The notes under the pieces are model-generated. The model worked only from the letters and a program-made list of their open reading frames with translations, searched no databases and was not told where the DNA came from. A DNA stretch of 64,000 bases from Mycolicibacterium thermoresistibile (GTDB lineage: Bacteria > Actinomycetota > Actinomycetes > Mycobacteriales > Mycobacteriaceae), in the NCBI RefSeq assembly GCF_900187065.1, contig NZ_LT906483.1, positions 372,001-436,000 of the forward strand, written 5' to 3'. The translations under genes and the position numbers were made by a program. Positions within the stretch are counted from its first letter, which is position 1. Each line of letters starts with the position of its first letter. Below are positions 46,363-54,472 of this stretch, in pieces.

Positions 46363-47049
46363 ATGCCGGGGGTGTCCGTGCTGAAGTCGCCTGGCGGGCC
46401 GCCCGGGGCCAGACCTGCGGAGGTTCCGCGCCGGGCGAACCGGCGCGGCCAGGCCACCCGGGAGAACATGCTGGAGGCCGCGCTCGCGGCGCTGGCCACC
46501 GGGGACCCGGGCGCGGTGTCGGCCAACCGGATCGCCAAACAGATCGGCGTCACCTGGGGCGCGGTGAAATACCAGTTCGGCGACATCGACGGACTGTGGG
46601 CGGCGGTGCTGCGCCGCACCGCCGAGCGGCGGGCCGGCGTCATCGGCCGGCACGACGCCGGCGCCCCGTTGCGGGAGCGGGTGGCCGGCATCATCGACAT
46701 GCTCTACGACGGCCTGACCGCCAGCGACTCCCGCGCCATCGAGAATCTGCGGGCGGCGCTGCCCCGCGACCGCGCCGAGCTGGAACGGCTGTACCCGCGC
46801 ACCGCGGCGGAACTGTCCTCGTGGGGTGAGGGCTGGCTGCAGACCTGTCAGCAGGCGTTCGCCGATCTCGACGTGGATCCCGAGCGGGTGGCCGAGGTCG
46901 CCTCGTTCATCCCCGGGGCGATGCGGGGTATCACCTCCGAGCGGCAACTCGGCACCTACATCGACCTCGAGTTGGCCCGTCGCGGCCTGACCAACGCCAT
47001 CGTGAGCTACCTTGAAGACCGCGGCCCGGGCGAGAAAAGCAACCAGTAA
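46363..47049 (+). CDS. TetR-family regulator
   Basis: The 228-residue product starts at ATG 46363 (GTG 46372 possible). A basic Pro/Gly leader is followed by the HTH GQATRENMLEAALAALATGDPGAVSANRIAKQIGVTWGAVKYQFGDIDGLWAAVL, in which the usual Thr/Tyr recognition pattern is replaced by VTWGAVKYQFG. The ligand-binding part includes IIDMLYDGLTASDSRAIENLRAAL. It is divergent from the Rieske/DapB-like operon with a palindrome between, so it probably controls that operon. A ligand related to the oxygenase substrate is expected. Confidence 0.85.
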   Translation: MPGVSVLKSPGGPPGARPAEVPRRANRRGQATRENMLEAALAALATGDPGAVSANRIAKQIGVTWGAVKYQFGDIDGLWAAVLRRTAERRAGVIGRHDAGAPLRERVAGIIDMLYDGLTASDSRAIENLRAALPRDRAELERLYPRTAAELSSWGEGWLQTCQQAFADLDVDPERVAEVASFIPGAMRGITSERQLGTYIDLELARRGLTNAIVSYLEDRGPGEKSNQ

Positions 47050-47095
47050 TCGGGTTGTGACCTCCCAGAGTGGAGGCATTCGCGGTACCAGCAAG

Positions 47096-47101
47096 TAGGC
47101 T
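47096..47101 (+). promoter_or_regulatory. TANNNT -10 element for ttfA
   Basis: TAGGCT, seven bases, then ATG 47109; leaderless arrangement. Confidence 0.55.
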
Positions 47102-47108
47102 ATGGCCA

Positions 47109-47963
47109 ATGGTCCCGCTTTGGTTCACGCTGTCCGCACTCTGCTTCGTGAGTGCGGCGGTGCTGCTGTACGTGGACATCGACCGGCGACGCGGTCTGAG
47201 CCGACGCCGAAAGTCCTGGGCGAAGTCGCACGGATTCGACTACGAGCCGGAATCCACCGAGATCGTCAAACGCTGGAAACGCGGCGTGATGTCCAGCGTC
47301 GGCGACGTCGCCGCGAAGAACGTCGTCCTCGGCCAGATCCGGGGCGAGGCGGTGTTCATCTTCGATCTCGACGACGTCGCGACCGTGATCGCCCTGCACC
47401 GCAAGATCGGCACCAACGTGGTGATGGACCTGCGGTTGAAGGGCATCAAGGAGCCGCGGGAGAACGACATCTGGCTGCTCGGCGCGATCGGCCCGCGGAT
47501 GGTGTACTCCACCAACCTCGACGCCGCCCGCCGGGCCTGTGACCGCCGCATGGTGACGTTCGCGCACACCGCCCCCGACTGCGCCGAGATCATGTGGAAC
47601 GAGCAGAACTGGACGCTGGTGGCGATGCCGGTGACCAGCACCCGCGCCCAATGGGACGAGGGGTTGCGCACCGTGCGCCAGTTCAACGATCTGCTCCGGG
47701 TGCTGCCGCCCCTCCCACAGCCGGGTCAGTCCGGGCAGCCCGCCCGGCGCAACGCGGCCCCCGGCCGTCCGCTGCGCCCGGCGCCCGGCCGTCCGGACGG
47801 ACCGCCGGCGCCCAACCGCCCGGAGATGCCGGTGCCGGCCCGGGGCGACATGCCCCCTCCCGGCCGGCCCGACCCGGGCCGCTACGGTGGCCCGCGTCCG
47901 GACCCGGGCCGGCGGCCGCCGCCCGCACGTAACGGTCGTCCCTCCGCGCACTATCAGCGCTAG
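47109..47963 (+). CDS. ttfA: TMM transport factor TtfA (Rv0383c-like)
   Basis: The 284-residue product is the same length as M. tuberculosis Rv0383c. One N-terminal membrane span (VPLWFTLSALCFVSAAVLLYV) is followed by a globular cytoplasmic or periplasmic-face domain (RKSWAKSHGFDYEPESTEIVKRWKRG ... VIALHRKIGTNVVMDLRLKG ... AEIMWNEQNWTLVAMPVT). The Pro/Gly/Arg-rich C-terminal tail of about 90 residues ends SAHYQR. In M. smegmatis/M. tuberculosis TtfA is an essential partner of MmpL3 in the export of trehalose monomycolate for the mycomembrane. The position next to clpB matches M. tuberculosis, apart from the inserted Rieske cluster. Confidence 0.9.
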   Translation: MVPLWFTLSALCFVSAAVLLYVDIDRRRGLSRRRKSWAKSHGFDYEPESTEIVKRWKRGVMSSVGDVAAKNVVLGQIRGEAVFIFDLDDVATVIALHRKIGTNVVMDLRLKGIKEPRENDIWLLGAIGPRMVYSTNLDAARRACDRRMVTFAHTAPDCAEIMWNEQNWTLVAMPVTSTRAQWDEGLRTVRQFNDLLRVLPPLPQPGQSGQPARRNAAPGRPLRPAPGRPDGPPAPNRPEMPVPARGDMPPPGRPDPGRYGGPRPDPGRRPPPARNGRPSAHYQR

Positions 47964-48018
47964 CAGCGGCCCGCCGCAGATCCGGCGGCGGAGTCCGAAC
48001 CGCCGGGCGGGCACACGT

Positions 48019-48024
48019 TAACCT
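48019..48024 (+). promoter_or_regulatory. TANNNT -10 element for the SDR gene
   Basis: TAACCT, six bases, then ATG 48031; leaderless arrangement. Confidence 0.5.
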
Positions 48025-48030
48025 GTCGGC

Positions 48031-48807
48031 ATGCCACGTCCTGTCGCACTCATCACCGGACCCACGTCCGGCCTCGGCGAGGGTTTCGCCCGCCGGTACG
48101 CCGCCGACGGACACGATCTGGTGCTGGTGGCGCGCGATGTGCAGCGCCTGGAGCAGCTCGCCGCCGAACTTCGCCAGAGCGCCGGCATCGACGTCGAGGT
48201 GCTGCCCGCCGACCTGGCGGTGGCCGCGGACCGGGCCAAGGTCGCCGACCGGTTGGCGGACGGGGTGCAGGTGCTGGTGAACAACGCCGGGTTCGGCACG
48301 TCCGGGGAGTTCTGGACCGCGGATCCGACACTGCTGCAGGCGCAACTGGACGTCAACGTCACCGCGGTGATGCACCTGACCCACGCGGCGCTGCCCCCGA
48401 TGCTCGACGCGCACCGGGGCACCATCATCAACGTCGCCAGTGTGGCCGGTCTGCTGCCCGGCCGGGGGTCGACGTACTCGGCGTCGAAGGCGTGGGTGAT
48501 CGCGTTCAGCGAGGGCCTCGCCAACGGGCTGACCGGCACCGGGGTCGGCATCCACGTGGTGTGCCCGGGCTTCGTCCGCACCGAGTTCCACCAGCGCGCC
48601 GGAATCGACATGAGCGGCACCCCGTCGATCCTCTACCTCGACGTCGACGATGTCGTGCGCACCACGGTGGCCCGGGTGCGGAAGGGCGATGTCGTCATCG
48701 TCCCCGGCCTGCAGTACAAGGTGCTCACCACCGTCGGCCGGCTGGTTCCGCGAAAGCTGGTGCGCGCGTTGACGAAAGTTGTCGGCAAGGGCCGTGGCAG
48801 GACTTAG
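48031..48807 (+). CDS. Short-chain dehydrogenase/reductase
   Basis: The 258-residue classical SDR has the cofactor loop TGPTSGLGEGFARRY (9-23), NNAGFGTSGEF (88-98) and the active-site Ser/Tyr/Lys in NVASVAGLLPG and YSASKAW (about 149-155). The mid region has an Asp after beta-3 in PADLAVAADR. The TG-P-T-SGLG loop and an Arg-containing second strand (VARDVQRLEQL) favour NADPH. It resembles the DltE/YdfG-type SDRs of mycobacteria. The substrate is unknown. It lies where M. tuberculosis has pyrE (Rv0382c) between ttfA and Rv0381c, and overlaps the following lipoprotein gene by 14 bases. Confidence 0.87.
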   Translation: MPRPVALITGPTSGLGEGFARRYAADGHDLVLVARDVQRLEQLAAELRQSAGIDVEVLPADLAVAADRAKVADRLADGVQVLVNNAGFGTSGEFWTADPTLLQAQLDVNVTAVMHLTHAALPPMLDAHRGTIINVASVAGLLPGRGSTYSASKAWVIAFSEGLANGLTGTGVGIHVVCPGFVRTEFHQRAGIDMSGTPSILYLDVDDVVRTTVARVRKGDVVIVPGLQYKVLTTVGRLVPRKLVRALTKVVGKGRGRT

Positions 48808-49717
48808 CCGACCGGCCCCGTCGCGGATGCTGCCGGCGTTGCTGACGGCTGTCCTGGTGCTGGCCGGCTGCTCCCCGGGCGATCCCGCGGCCGACCACGT
48901 CTACGGGGCGCCGATGACGGAACTCGGTGCCTCCCAGGCGGTGCTGGGCTGGAACATGTCGGTGTCGAACCTGCGTTGGGACGGCGATCACGTGCTCGTC
49001 GACATCGACGCCGCCCCATCGGAAGAGGATGCGCCTCACGCCAGACCGGAGGACATCCGGCTCGGCCTGTACGGGGCGCTGGCCCATCCGATCGAGGCGA
49101 ACGCGCTGGGCAGCTGCCGCACCTTCGCCGGCCTGCACGTGAACCCGGCGACGGCGCCGACCCCCGACCGGATCACCGGCACCGTGTGTCTGGGGCCGTT
49201 GCGGGATCAGTCCCAGGTCCGCGGGGTGTACGTGTACTCGCCGCAGGACCGGATCCCCGAGACCGCGGTCGCCTACGGGGCGGGATTCCCGGTGGGGGTG
49301 CTGCCGACCAACGAGAACGACACCGGCCTGATCCTCAGAACCACCAGCGTCGAGGGGTTCCGGGCGGACGGCACCATCCTCACCCCCGAGGCGTTGGGGG
49401 ATCCGGACGCGTTCACCGGCAACGGTTACATGCTGCTCGGTCTGCAGCTCGACGGGCTGGCGCAGCGGTACCGCGACGATTCGGCCGAACGCGGTGGCCC
49501 GCTGATGGTGCTGGCCGGGCCGACGTTGCCGCCACCCGGGCTCAGTCCGGCATGCGATGTGTACGGATCATCGGTGCTGGTGCTGCCCGATGCCAGCCGG
49601 GACGCGGTGCAGGTCAAGGCGTCGCTGTGCACCCAGGGTGAGATCAACGACGCCTTGTTGTACGCCTCGGTGTCGCTGGTCGGCACCCACGCCGCGCTGT
49701 GGACCGCCGATGCTTGA
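48794..49717 (+). CDS. Lipoprotein (Rv0381c-like)
   Basis: The 307-residue product starts at GTG 48794 (ATG 48827 possible). Its lipoprotein signal has hydrophobic MLPALLTAVLVLAGCS and lipobox LAGC with Cys26. The mature domain includes YGAPMTELGASQAVLGWNMSVSNLRWDGDHVLVDID, ALGSCRTFAGLHVNP, TGTVCLGPLRDQSQVRGVYVYSP and LSPACDVYGSSVLVLPD ... KASLCTQGEIND. Four conserved-looking Cys could form two disulfides. A position between the SDR and the SpoU methyltransferase corresponds to M. tuberculosis Rv0381c. The function is unknown; the protein should sit on the outer face of the plasma membrane. Confidence 0.75.
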   Translation: MAGLSRPAPSRMLPALLTAVLVLAGCSPGDPAADHVYGAPMTELGASQAVLGWNMSVSNLRWDGDHVLVDIDAAPSEEDAPHARPEDIRLGLYGALAHPIEANALGSCRTFAGLHVNPATAPTPDRITGTVCLGPLRDQSQVRGVYVYSPQDRIPETAVAYGAGFPVGVLPTNENDTGLILRTTSVEGFRADGTILTPEALGDPDAFTGNGYMLLGLQLDGLAQRYRDDSAERGGPLMVLAGPTLPPPGLSPACDVYGSSVLVLPDASRDAVQVKASLCTQGEINDALLYASVSLVGTHAALWTADA

Positions 49718-50399
49718 CCACCCGGAGCCTGACCACCCGGACCCGGCGACGGCGCCCGGCCCCACCGAGTGGGGGCAGTCCCCCGGGGTGGGGCCGTGGG
49801 ACGAGTCCCGGCTCGGCCCGGTCCCCGACGATCCCCGCTACGACCCGGAACTGTTGCGCGACGGCGATACCCGCAACGTCGTCGACGCCTACCGGTACTG
49901 GACCCGGGAGGCGATCATCGCCGACATCGACACGCGCCGGCACCCGCTGCACATCGCGATCGAGAACTTCGGCAACGACGCCAACATCGGCTCGGTGGTG
50001 CGCACCGCCAACGCGTTCGCGGTGCACACCGTGCACATCGTCGGCCGCCGGCGCTGGAACCGGCGCGGCGCCATGGTGACCGACCGCTACCAGCGGCTGC
50101 GCCACCACGACACCACCGCCGCGTTGCTGAGCTTCGCCGCCGAACACGACCTCACCGTCGTCGCCGTGGACAACATCCCGGGCGCGGTGCGGCTGGAACA
50201 CACCGAACTGCCCCGGCACTGCCTGATGATCTTCGGGCAGGAGGGACCGGGTATCACCGAGGACGCGAAGGCCGGGGCGGCGATGACGGTGTCGATCGCC
50301 CAGTTCGGGTCCACCCGCAGCATCAACGCCGCGGTGGCCGCCGGAATCGCCATGCACACCTGGGTCCGCCAGCACGCCGACCTGGACCGGGCCTGGTGA
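49710..50399 (+). CDS. SpoU/TrmH-family RNA 2'-O-methyltransferase (Rv0380c-like)
   Basis: The 229-residue product starts at ATG 49710, overlapping the previous stop by 8 bases. A Pro/Asp-rich leader of about 70 residues precedes the SPOUT domain. The three motifs are HIAIENFGNDANIGSVVRTANAF (motif 1 with Asn/Arg), HCLMIFGQEGPGITEDA (motif 2) and MTVSIAQFGSTRSINAAVAAGIAMH (motif 3), forming the knotted S-adenosylmethionine site. Such enzymes methylate ribose 2'-OH in tRNA or rRNA. The target here is not known. The M. tuberculosis counterpart is Rv0380c. Confidence 0.88.
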   Translation: MLDHPEPDHPDPATAPGPTEWGQSPGVGPWDESRLGPVPDDPRYDPELLRDGDTRNVVDAYRYWTREAIIADIDTRRHPLHIAIENFGNDANIGSVVRTANAFAVHTVHIVGRRRWNRRGAMVTDRYQRLRHHDTTAALLSFAAEHDLTVVAVDNIPGAVRLEHTELPRHCLMIFGQEGPGITEDAKAGAAMTVSIAQFGSTRSINAAVAAGIAMHTWVRQHADLDRAW

Positions 50400-50409
50400 C
50401 CCGGGTGGA

Positions 50410-51591
50410 TCAGCCGACCTCGGGCACGCTGGCCAGGCGCACGTAGGCGGACGCGGCTTCGGCCCGGTTGGTCGCGTGGAGTTTGCGCAGCACCCTCTTG
50501 ACGTGTGACTTGACCGTCCCGGCTGAGATCACCAGTTCATCGGCGATCTGCTGGTTCGTGCGTCCGGCCGCCATCAACCGCAGCACCTCGATCTCGCGGC
50601 GGGTGAGCATCGCCATCACCCTGGTGTGCACCTCCGCCAACGACCGCGCGGCGGGGCTGCGCTCCTGCGGTTCGATCTTGCGCAGGTCCAGGTCGGCGTC
50701 CTGTAACGCCCGGGCCGCCTCGTCCGCGGAGGCCAGCGCGTTGCGCACCTCCGCCTGGAGTCGGCGCATCCGTTCCAGCAGCACGGTGCGTTCGTAGGCA
50801 TACCCGAAGCCCTCCGCGAACGCCCACACCGTGTCGCGGTCGATCTCGTCGACGATCCGGCCCGAGTACAGACGGTCGGCGTGCAGGAAGCCGATCACCT
50901 TGCCCGTCGGCATCACCGGAGCCGCCACATAGGAGCGGGTCATCGAGAATTCGACGATCGGCCGGTTGACCCGGGGGTCGTTGCGGGCATCGCGCACGAT
51001 CGCCGGGGCGTGGCGGCGGATCATCTGCGTCTCCAACAGCATGTGGTCCAGCGGCGGCGCCACCGATTGGGCGAAAGCGACCATCTTCTCGGCGCCCGCG
51101 CGGTCCTCGCCGAAGTACGCGGACTCCATGAACATCCGGCCCTCATGCACGCGGAACAGCACGGCGCGGTCAAACCCGCACGACTCCACCAACTCTCGTG
51201 GCGCCCGGTCGACGATCGTCGCGACGTCGTCGACCGCCCGCAACTTGCTCAGGCCCTCCTGAACCTGCAGGAGCGCGAAGGTGCGTCGTTGCGCGCCGTC
51301 CTCGATCAACTCCCGTTCGAGCGAACACAGATCGAGCACCGACTCCAGCGCCGCGATCGCCTCTTCGTCACCGCACGTCTCCAACGCGTTGCGAACCTCG
51401 TTGGCTCGGGTGTCGATGGCCTCGGAAACCACGGACATCGGATCGTCGGTGGGGTCGACACCCCAATCCGCGAACGTCTCCCGGTAGCGGCGGGCGGCAT
51501 CGCTTTCCGCAGCTGGACGTGAAGCCCAGCCGGGGTGGCCCGCCAACGTCTCGTCCGATCCGGAGTCGGGAACGTCGCCGGCGATGGTCAT
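50410..51591 (-). CDS. GAF-LuxR transcriptional regulator
   Basis: The 393-residue product starts at ATG 51591. A helical N-terminus is followed by a GAF-type sensory domain (about 95-290: DDVATIVDRAPRELVESCGFDRAVLFRVHEGR, RRHAPAIVRDARNDPRVNR, SYVAAPVMPTGKVIGFLHADR) and a linker helix. The C-terminal LuxR HTH is LTRREIEVLRLMAAGRTNQQIADELVISAGTVKSHVKRVLRKL (about 328-370). It lacks a receiver domain, so it probably senses a small molecule. Divergent from the P450/NTF2-like/ferredoxin genes and followed on the + strand by the mce operon, it is the probable regulator of this block. CCCC..GGGG palindromes lie in the shared promoter. Confidence 0.87.
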   Translation of the reverse strand: MTIAGDVPDSGSDETLAGHPGWASRPAAESDAARRYRETFADWGVDPTDDPMSVVSEAIDTRANEVRNALETCGDEEAIAALESVLDLCSLERELIEDGAQRRTFALLQVQEGLSKLRAVDDVATIVDRAPRELVESCGFDRAVLFRVHEGRMFMESAYFGEDRAGAEKMVAFAQSVAPPLDHMLLETQMIRRHAPAIVRDARNDPRVNRPIVEFSMTRSYVAAPVMPTGKVIGFLHADRLYSGRIVDEIDRDTVWAFAEGFGYAYERTVLLERMRRLQAEVRNALASADEAARALQDADLDLRKIEPQERSPAARSLAEVHTRVMAMLTRREIEVLRLMAAGRTNQQIADELVISAGTVKSHVKRVLRKLHATNRAEAASAYVRLASVPEVG

Positions 51592-51716
51592 GCTGTCTAC
51601 TGTCTCCCGACCGCGGCCTCGTTGCGGGCGGAACGCGAAATTGCCCTCGTACGGGGGCAGGAGTGCTCCCCAACGGGGGATCGATTTGCCGCGGTCGCCG
51701 GGCCAGGCTGATGTGC
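51592..51716. promoter_or_regulatory. Divergent promoter with two CCC(C)..GGGG palindromes
   Basis: CCCTCGTACGGGGG at 51644-51657 and TCCCCAACGGGGGA at 51667-51680, about 23 bp apart, between the GAF-LuxR regulator and the P450 gene. They resemble the iniB promoter pair. Confidence 0.55.
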
Positions 51717-52952
51717 ATGTCATCCACCACTGTTTCCGCGCTCGAAATGCTCACCACACCACAGGGCATCGCGAACCCGTATCCGCTGTACGACCAGTTG
51801 CGCGAATCCTCCCCGGTTGCGGGCTACCGGGACTGGCCGCCGGGAACCGTGCCGGGAGCCGATGAACCCGTGACGGCGTGGGCGATGTTCCGCTACGACC
51901 AGGTCTTGGAGGCCGCCCGCGACAGCGCCACCTTCTCGTCGCGTGATCCGCTGCAGGAAGCCTCCTCGGCGCCCAGCCTGATGCTGGTCAACACTGATCC
52001 ACCCAAACACGAGGTGGAGCGAAAGTTGGTCTCGCAGGCCTTCTCTCCCCGCCGGGTGAGGCAGCTGGAACCCTGGCTCGACGACTTGATCCCGCAGCTG
52101 CTCGACGACCTCGGTGAGGGCGAGGTCGACGTGATGGATTTCGCCGCCGAGATTCCCACCAGGGCCATGGTGCGGCTGTTGGGCCTGCCCGAAGGCGACC
52201 ACGTCCGATTCAAGAAGTGGGCCAACGCATTCATGCTGAGCTCATCGCTGACGCCGCAGGAGCGCATCGCGAGCAACGAGGAGATGGTTGCGACGTTCGC
52301 CACCCGGCTCGCCGAGCACAGCTCCCGGATCGCGGAGCAGACACCCACCGATGACATCGAGGACGCCGAAGACCTCATCTCGGCGTTGCTGCGCGCCGAG
52401 GTCGACGGCCAGCGGCTGACGCCCGAGGAGATCGTCCGGTTCTGTGTCACGCTGGTGGTCGCAGGTAGTGAGACCACGACGTTTCTGATCGGAAACCTGT
52501 TACACGCCCTGGCCCGTGAACCCGAGATCGCCGCCCGGGTCCGTGCGGACCGGTCGCTGCTGACGGTCTTCATCGAGGAGACGATGCGGCTCGACGGACC
52601 CCCGCAACGGCTGTTCCGGATCGCCACCCGCGATGTGGAAGTCGGGGGCAAGCTGATCCGGGAGGGAGAGTGGGTGGCGCTGTTCTTCGGCTCGGCCAAC
52701 CGCGATCCCGCGGTGTTCCCCGACCCGAACCGGCTCGACATCGATCGGCCGAACCTGCGCAAACAGCTCTCCTTCGGCACCGGATTGCACTTCTGTCTGG
52801 GTTCCTCGCTGGCCCGCCTGGAGGTCACCGCGATGTTGAACGCGGTGCTGGACCGCTACCAGCACATCGGCCTGTGCGACGACCCCGGCACCAAACAGAC
52901 CGCCAGTCTGCTCACCCACGCGTATGTCCGCCTACCCCTGGAGCTGTCATGA
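51717..52952 (+). CDS. Cytochrome P450
   Basis: The 411-residue P450 starts at ATG 51717 (ATG 51711 also possible). It has I-helix VVAGSETTTFLIGN (about 242-255), ExxR in EETMRLDGPPQRLFR (about 284-298) and heme loop SFGTGLHFCLGSSLARLE with the Cys ligand near 358. It does not match CYP140 closely; the MLVNTDPPKHEVERKLVSQAFSPR segment is reminiscent of CYP steroid/terpene and fatty-acid hydroxylases of mycobacteria, but I cannot name the family. Its stop overlaps the next ATG by 4 bases (ATGA), followed by another ATGA junction to a [3Fe-4S] ferredoxin, so these three form a coupled redox operon. Confidence 0.9.
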   Translation: MSSTTVSALEMLTTPQGIANPYPLYDQLRESSPVAGYRDWPPGTVPGADEPVTAWAMFRYDQVLEAARDSATFSSRDPLQEASSAPSLMLVNTDPPKHEVERKLVSQAFSPRRVRQLEPWLDDLIPQLLDDLGEGEVDVMDFAAEIPTRAMVRLLGLPEGDHVRFKKWANAFMLSSSLTPQERIASNEEMVATFATRLAEHSSRIAEQTPTDDIEDAEDLISALLRAEVDGQRLTPEEIVRFCVTLVVAGSETTTFLIGNLLHALAREPEIAARVRADRSLLTVFIEETMRLDGPPQRLFRIATRDVEVGGKLIREGEWVALFFGSANRDPAVFPDPNRLDIDRPNLRKQLSFGTGLHFCLGSSLARLEVTAMLNAVLDRYQHIGLCDDPGTKQTASLLTHAYVRLPLELS

Positions 52953-53404
52953 CCGTCATCAAGAACACTGCCGGCCCCGGAGCGCACGACACCGGAGCCC
53001 GCAACACCGAAGCCCGCAACATCGAAGCCACGAAAGCCATCTACGCCGCGGTGCCCGCGGGTGACCTCGACACCGCGCTGCAATACATGGATCCCGACGT
53101 GCGGATCACCTACTACGGCACCGAGACGATCCCGTACGCCGGGGACTACCACGGCATCACCGAGGCGATCTCCTTCTTCGCCACTGTCGGTCAGCACATC
53201 CAGATCGTCGAGATGGAGCCGTGGAGATACATCGCGCAGGGAGACGACCTCGCGGTGTGGGGACGACAGCGATTCCGCAGGCTCGCAACCGGATACGAGT
53301 GGCAATCGGAGTTCGCGCACATCATCACGCTGCGTGACGGGCGCTGGCTGTACTTCCGCGACTTCATGAACTCCGCACTGACCCAAGAGGCGTTCAGCCG
53401 ATGA
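52949..53404 (+). CDS. SnoaL/NTF2-like protein
   Basis: The 151-residue product has a variable N-terminus (TVIKNTAGPGAHDTGARNTEARN) and then an NTF2-like domain: EATKAIYAAVPAGDLDTALQYMDPDVRITYYGTETIPYAGDYHGITEAISFFATVG, EPWRYIAQGDDLAVWGRQRFRRLATGYEWQSEFAHIITLRDGRWLYFRDF. Ketosteroid isomerase-like proteins share this fold. Coupled by ATGA overlaps to the P450 upstream and the ferredoxin downstream, so it may act on, or bind, the P450 product. Catalytic activity is not established. Confidence 0.8.
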   Translation: MTVIKNTAGPGAHDTGARNTEARNIEATKAIYAAVPAGDLDTALQYMDPDVRITYYGTETIPYAGDYHGITEAISFFATVGQHIQIVEMEPWRYIAQGDDLAVWGRQRFRRLATGYEWQSEFAHIITLRDGRWLYFRDFMNSALTQEAFSR

Positions 53405-53589
53405 AGATCTCCGCCGATCGCGACATCTGTATGTCCGCCGGCATGTGCGTGATGACCGCCGAGTGCTTCTTCGACCAGGACGAGCACGGCGTCGTCGTCA
53501 TCACATCCGAGGAGGTGCCCAGGGAGCAGCAGGACCGCGTCCGGCTCGCCGTCAGGCTGTGTCCTTCGGGTGCGCTGCAGGAGTTGTGA
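53401..53589 (+). CDS. [3Fe-4S] ferredoxin
   Basis: The 62-residue ferredoxin has cluster ligands Cys10 and Cys16 (DICMSAGMCV) and Cys54 in LCPSGAL; the missing fourth Cys is the mark of the [3Fe-4S] P450-partner type. Cys22 is additional. The ATG overlaps the preceding stop (ATGA). It most probably passes electrons from a ferredoxin reductase, encoded elsewhere, to the adjacent P450. Confidence 0.9.
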   Translation: MKISADRDICMSAGMCVMTAECFFDQDEHGVVVITSEEVPREQQDRVRLAVRLCPSGALQEL

Positions 53590-53701
53590 GGATGCCCGTC
53601 CAAGCAGGCGTTGCTGTGTACGGCCGCGACGCACCCACCCGGGCTTTCTCCCCGGCAAGTCGGTCGTCTCCTTCCACCGCTGCCGAAAGGCGTGAAGCGC
53701 C
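53590..53701. other. Ferredoxin / yrbEA gap
   Basis: 112 bases between the ferredoxin and the first mce gene. A 38-codon frame starts at ATG 53592 but overlaps yrbEA out of frame and looks non-coding. GAAAGG at 53688-53693 is the probable ribosome site of yrbEA. No terminator is seen, so read-through from the P450 operon is possible. Confidence 0.45.
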
Positions 53702-54472
53702 ATGGTGTTAGCCCCGCAGCCGGTGACCGAACCGGTCCGGGCGGTCGGCGGGTTCTTCGCGATGTCGTTGGACACGTTTGTGCAGATGTTCCGGCCGCCG
53801 TTCGCCTGGCGGGAGTACGTGCACCAGAGCTGGTTCGTGGCGCGGGTGTCGGTGGTGCCGGCGCTGCTGTTGACGATGCCGTACTCGGTGTTGTTGGTGT
53901 TCACGTTCAATGTGCTGCTGGCCGAATTCGGCGCCGCCGACTATTCGGGCACCGGTGCTGCGATCGGGACGGTCAACCAGATCGGCCCCATCGTCACGGT
54001 GTTGGTGGTGTCGGGGGCGGGTGCGACCGCGATGTGCGCGGACCTCGGCGCCCGGACCATCCGCGAGGAATTGGACGCATTGCGTGTGATGGGCATCAAT
54101 CCGATTCAGGCACTGGTGGTTCCGCGCGTACTGGCGGCGACCACCGTCTCCCTGGCGCTGGCGTCAACGGTGATTCTGGTGGGTCTGGTCGGGGCGTTCT
54201 TCTTCGTGGTGTACGTACAGCATGTCTCGGCGGGTGCGTTCGTCACCGGGTTGACGCTGATGACCGGGGCGGCCGATGTGATCGTGTCGCTGGTCAAGGC
54301 GACGCTGTTCGGCATGGCGGCCGGGCTGATCGCCTGCTACAAGGGGATCTCCGTCGGGGGTGGTCCGGCGGGGGTCGGTAACGCGGTGAATGAGACCGTG
54401 GTGTTCTCGTTCATGGTGCTGTTCGCGATCAACATCGTCGTGACAGCCGTCGGCATCCAGTTCACAGTCTGA
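53702..54472 (+). CDS. yrbEA: YrbE A-type permease of the mce system
   Basis: The 256-residue MlaE/YrbE-family permease has about five membrane helices, with the family core GTVNQIGPIVTVLVVSGAGATAMCADLGARTIREELDALRVMGINPIQALVVPRVLAA (Glu-rich EExDALxxMGIxP loop). It is the first gene of yrbEAB-mceABCDEF. The two YrbE proteins form the membrane part of an ABC-type importer; in mycobacteria the ATPase MceG is encoded elsewhere. The last base of its TGA is the first base of the yrbEB ATG. Confidence 0.93.
   Translation: MVLAPQPVTEPVRAVGGFFAMSLDTFVQMFRPPFAWREYVHQSWFVARVSVVPALLLTMPYSVLLVFTFNVLLAEFGAADYSGTGAAIGTVNQIGPIVTVLVVSGAGATAMCADLGARTIREELDALRVMGINPIQALVVPRVLAATTVSLALASTVILVGLVGAFFFVVYVQHVSAGAFVTGLTLMTGAADVIVSLVKATLFGMAAGLIACYKGISVGGGPAGVGNAVNETVVFSFMVLFAINIVVTAVGIQFTV

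Noticed and set aside
53592..53709. Small ORF between the ferredoxin and yrbEA
   Set aside because: It overlaps the yrbEA start out of frame, has no motif and has Arg/Ser/Pro-rich random composition.
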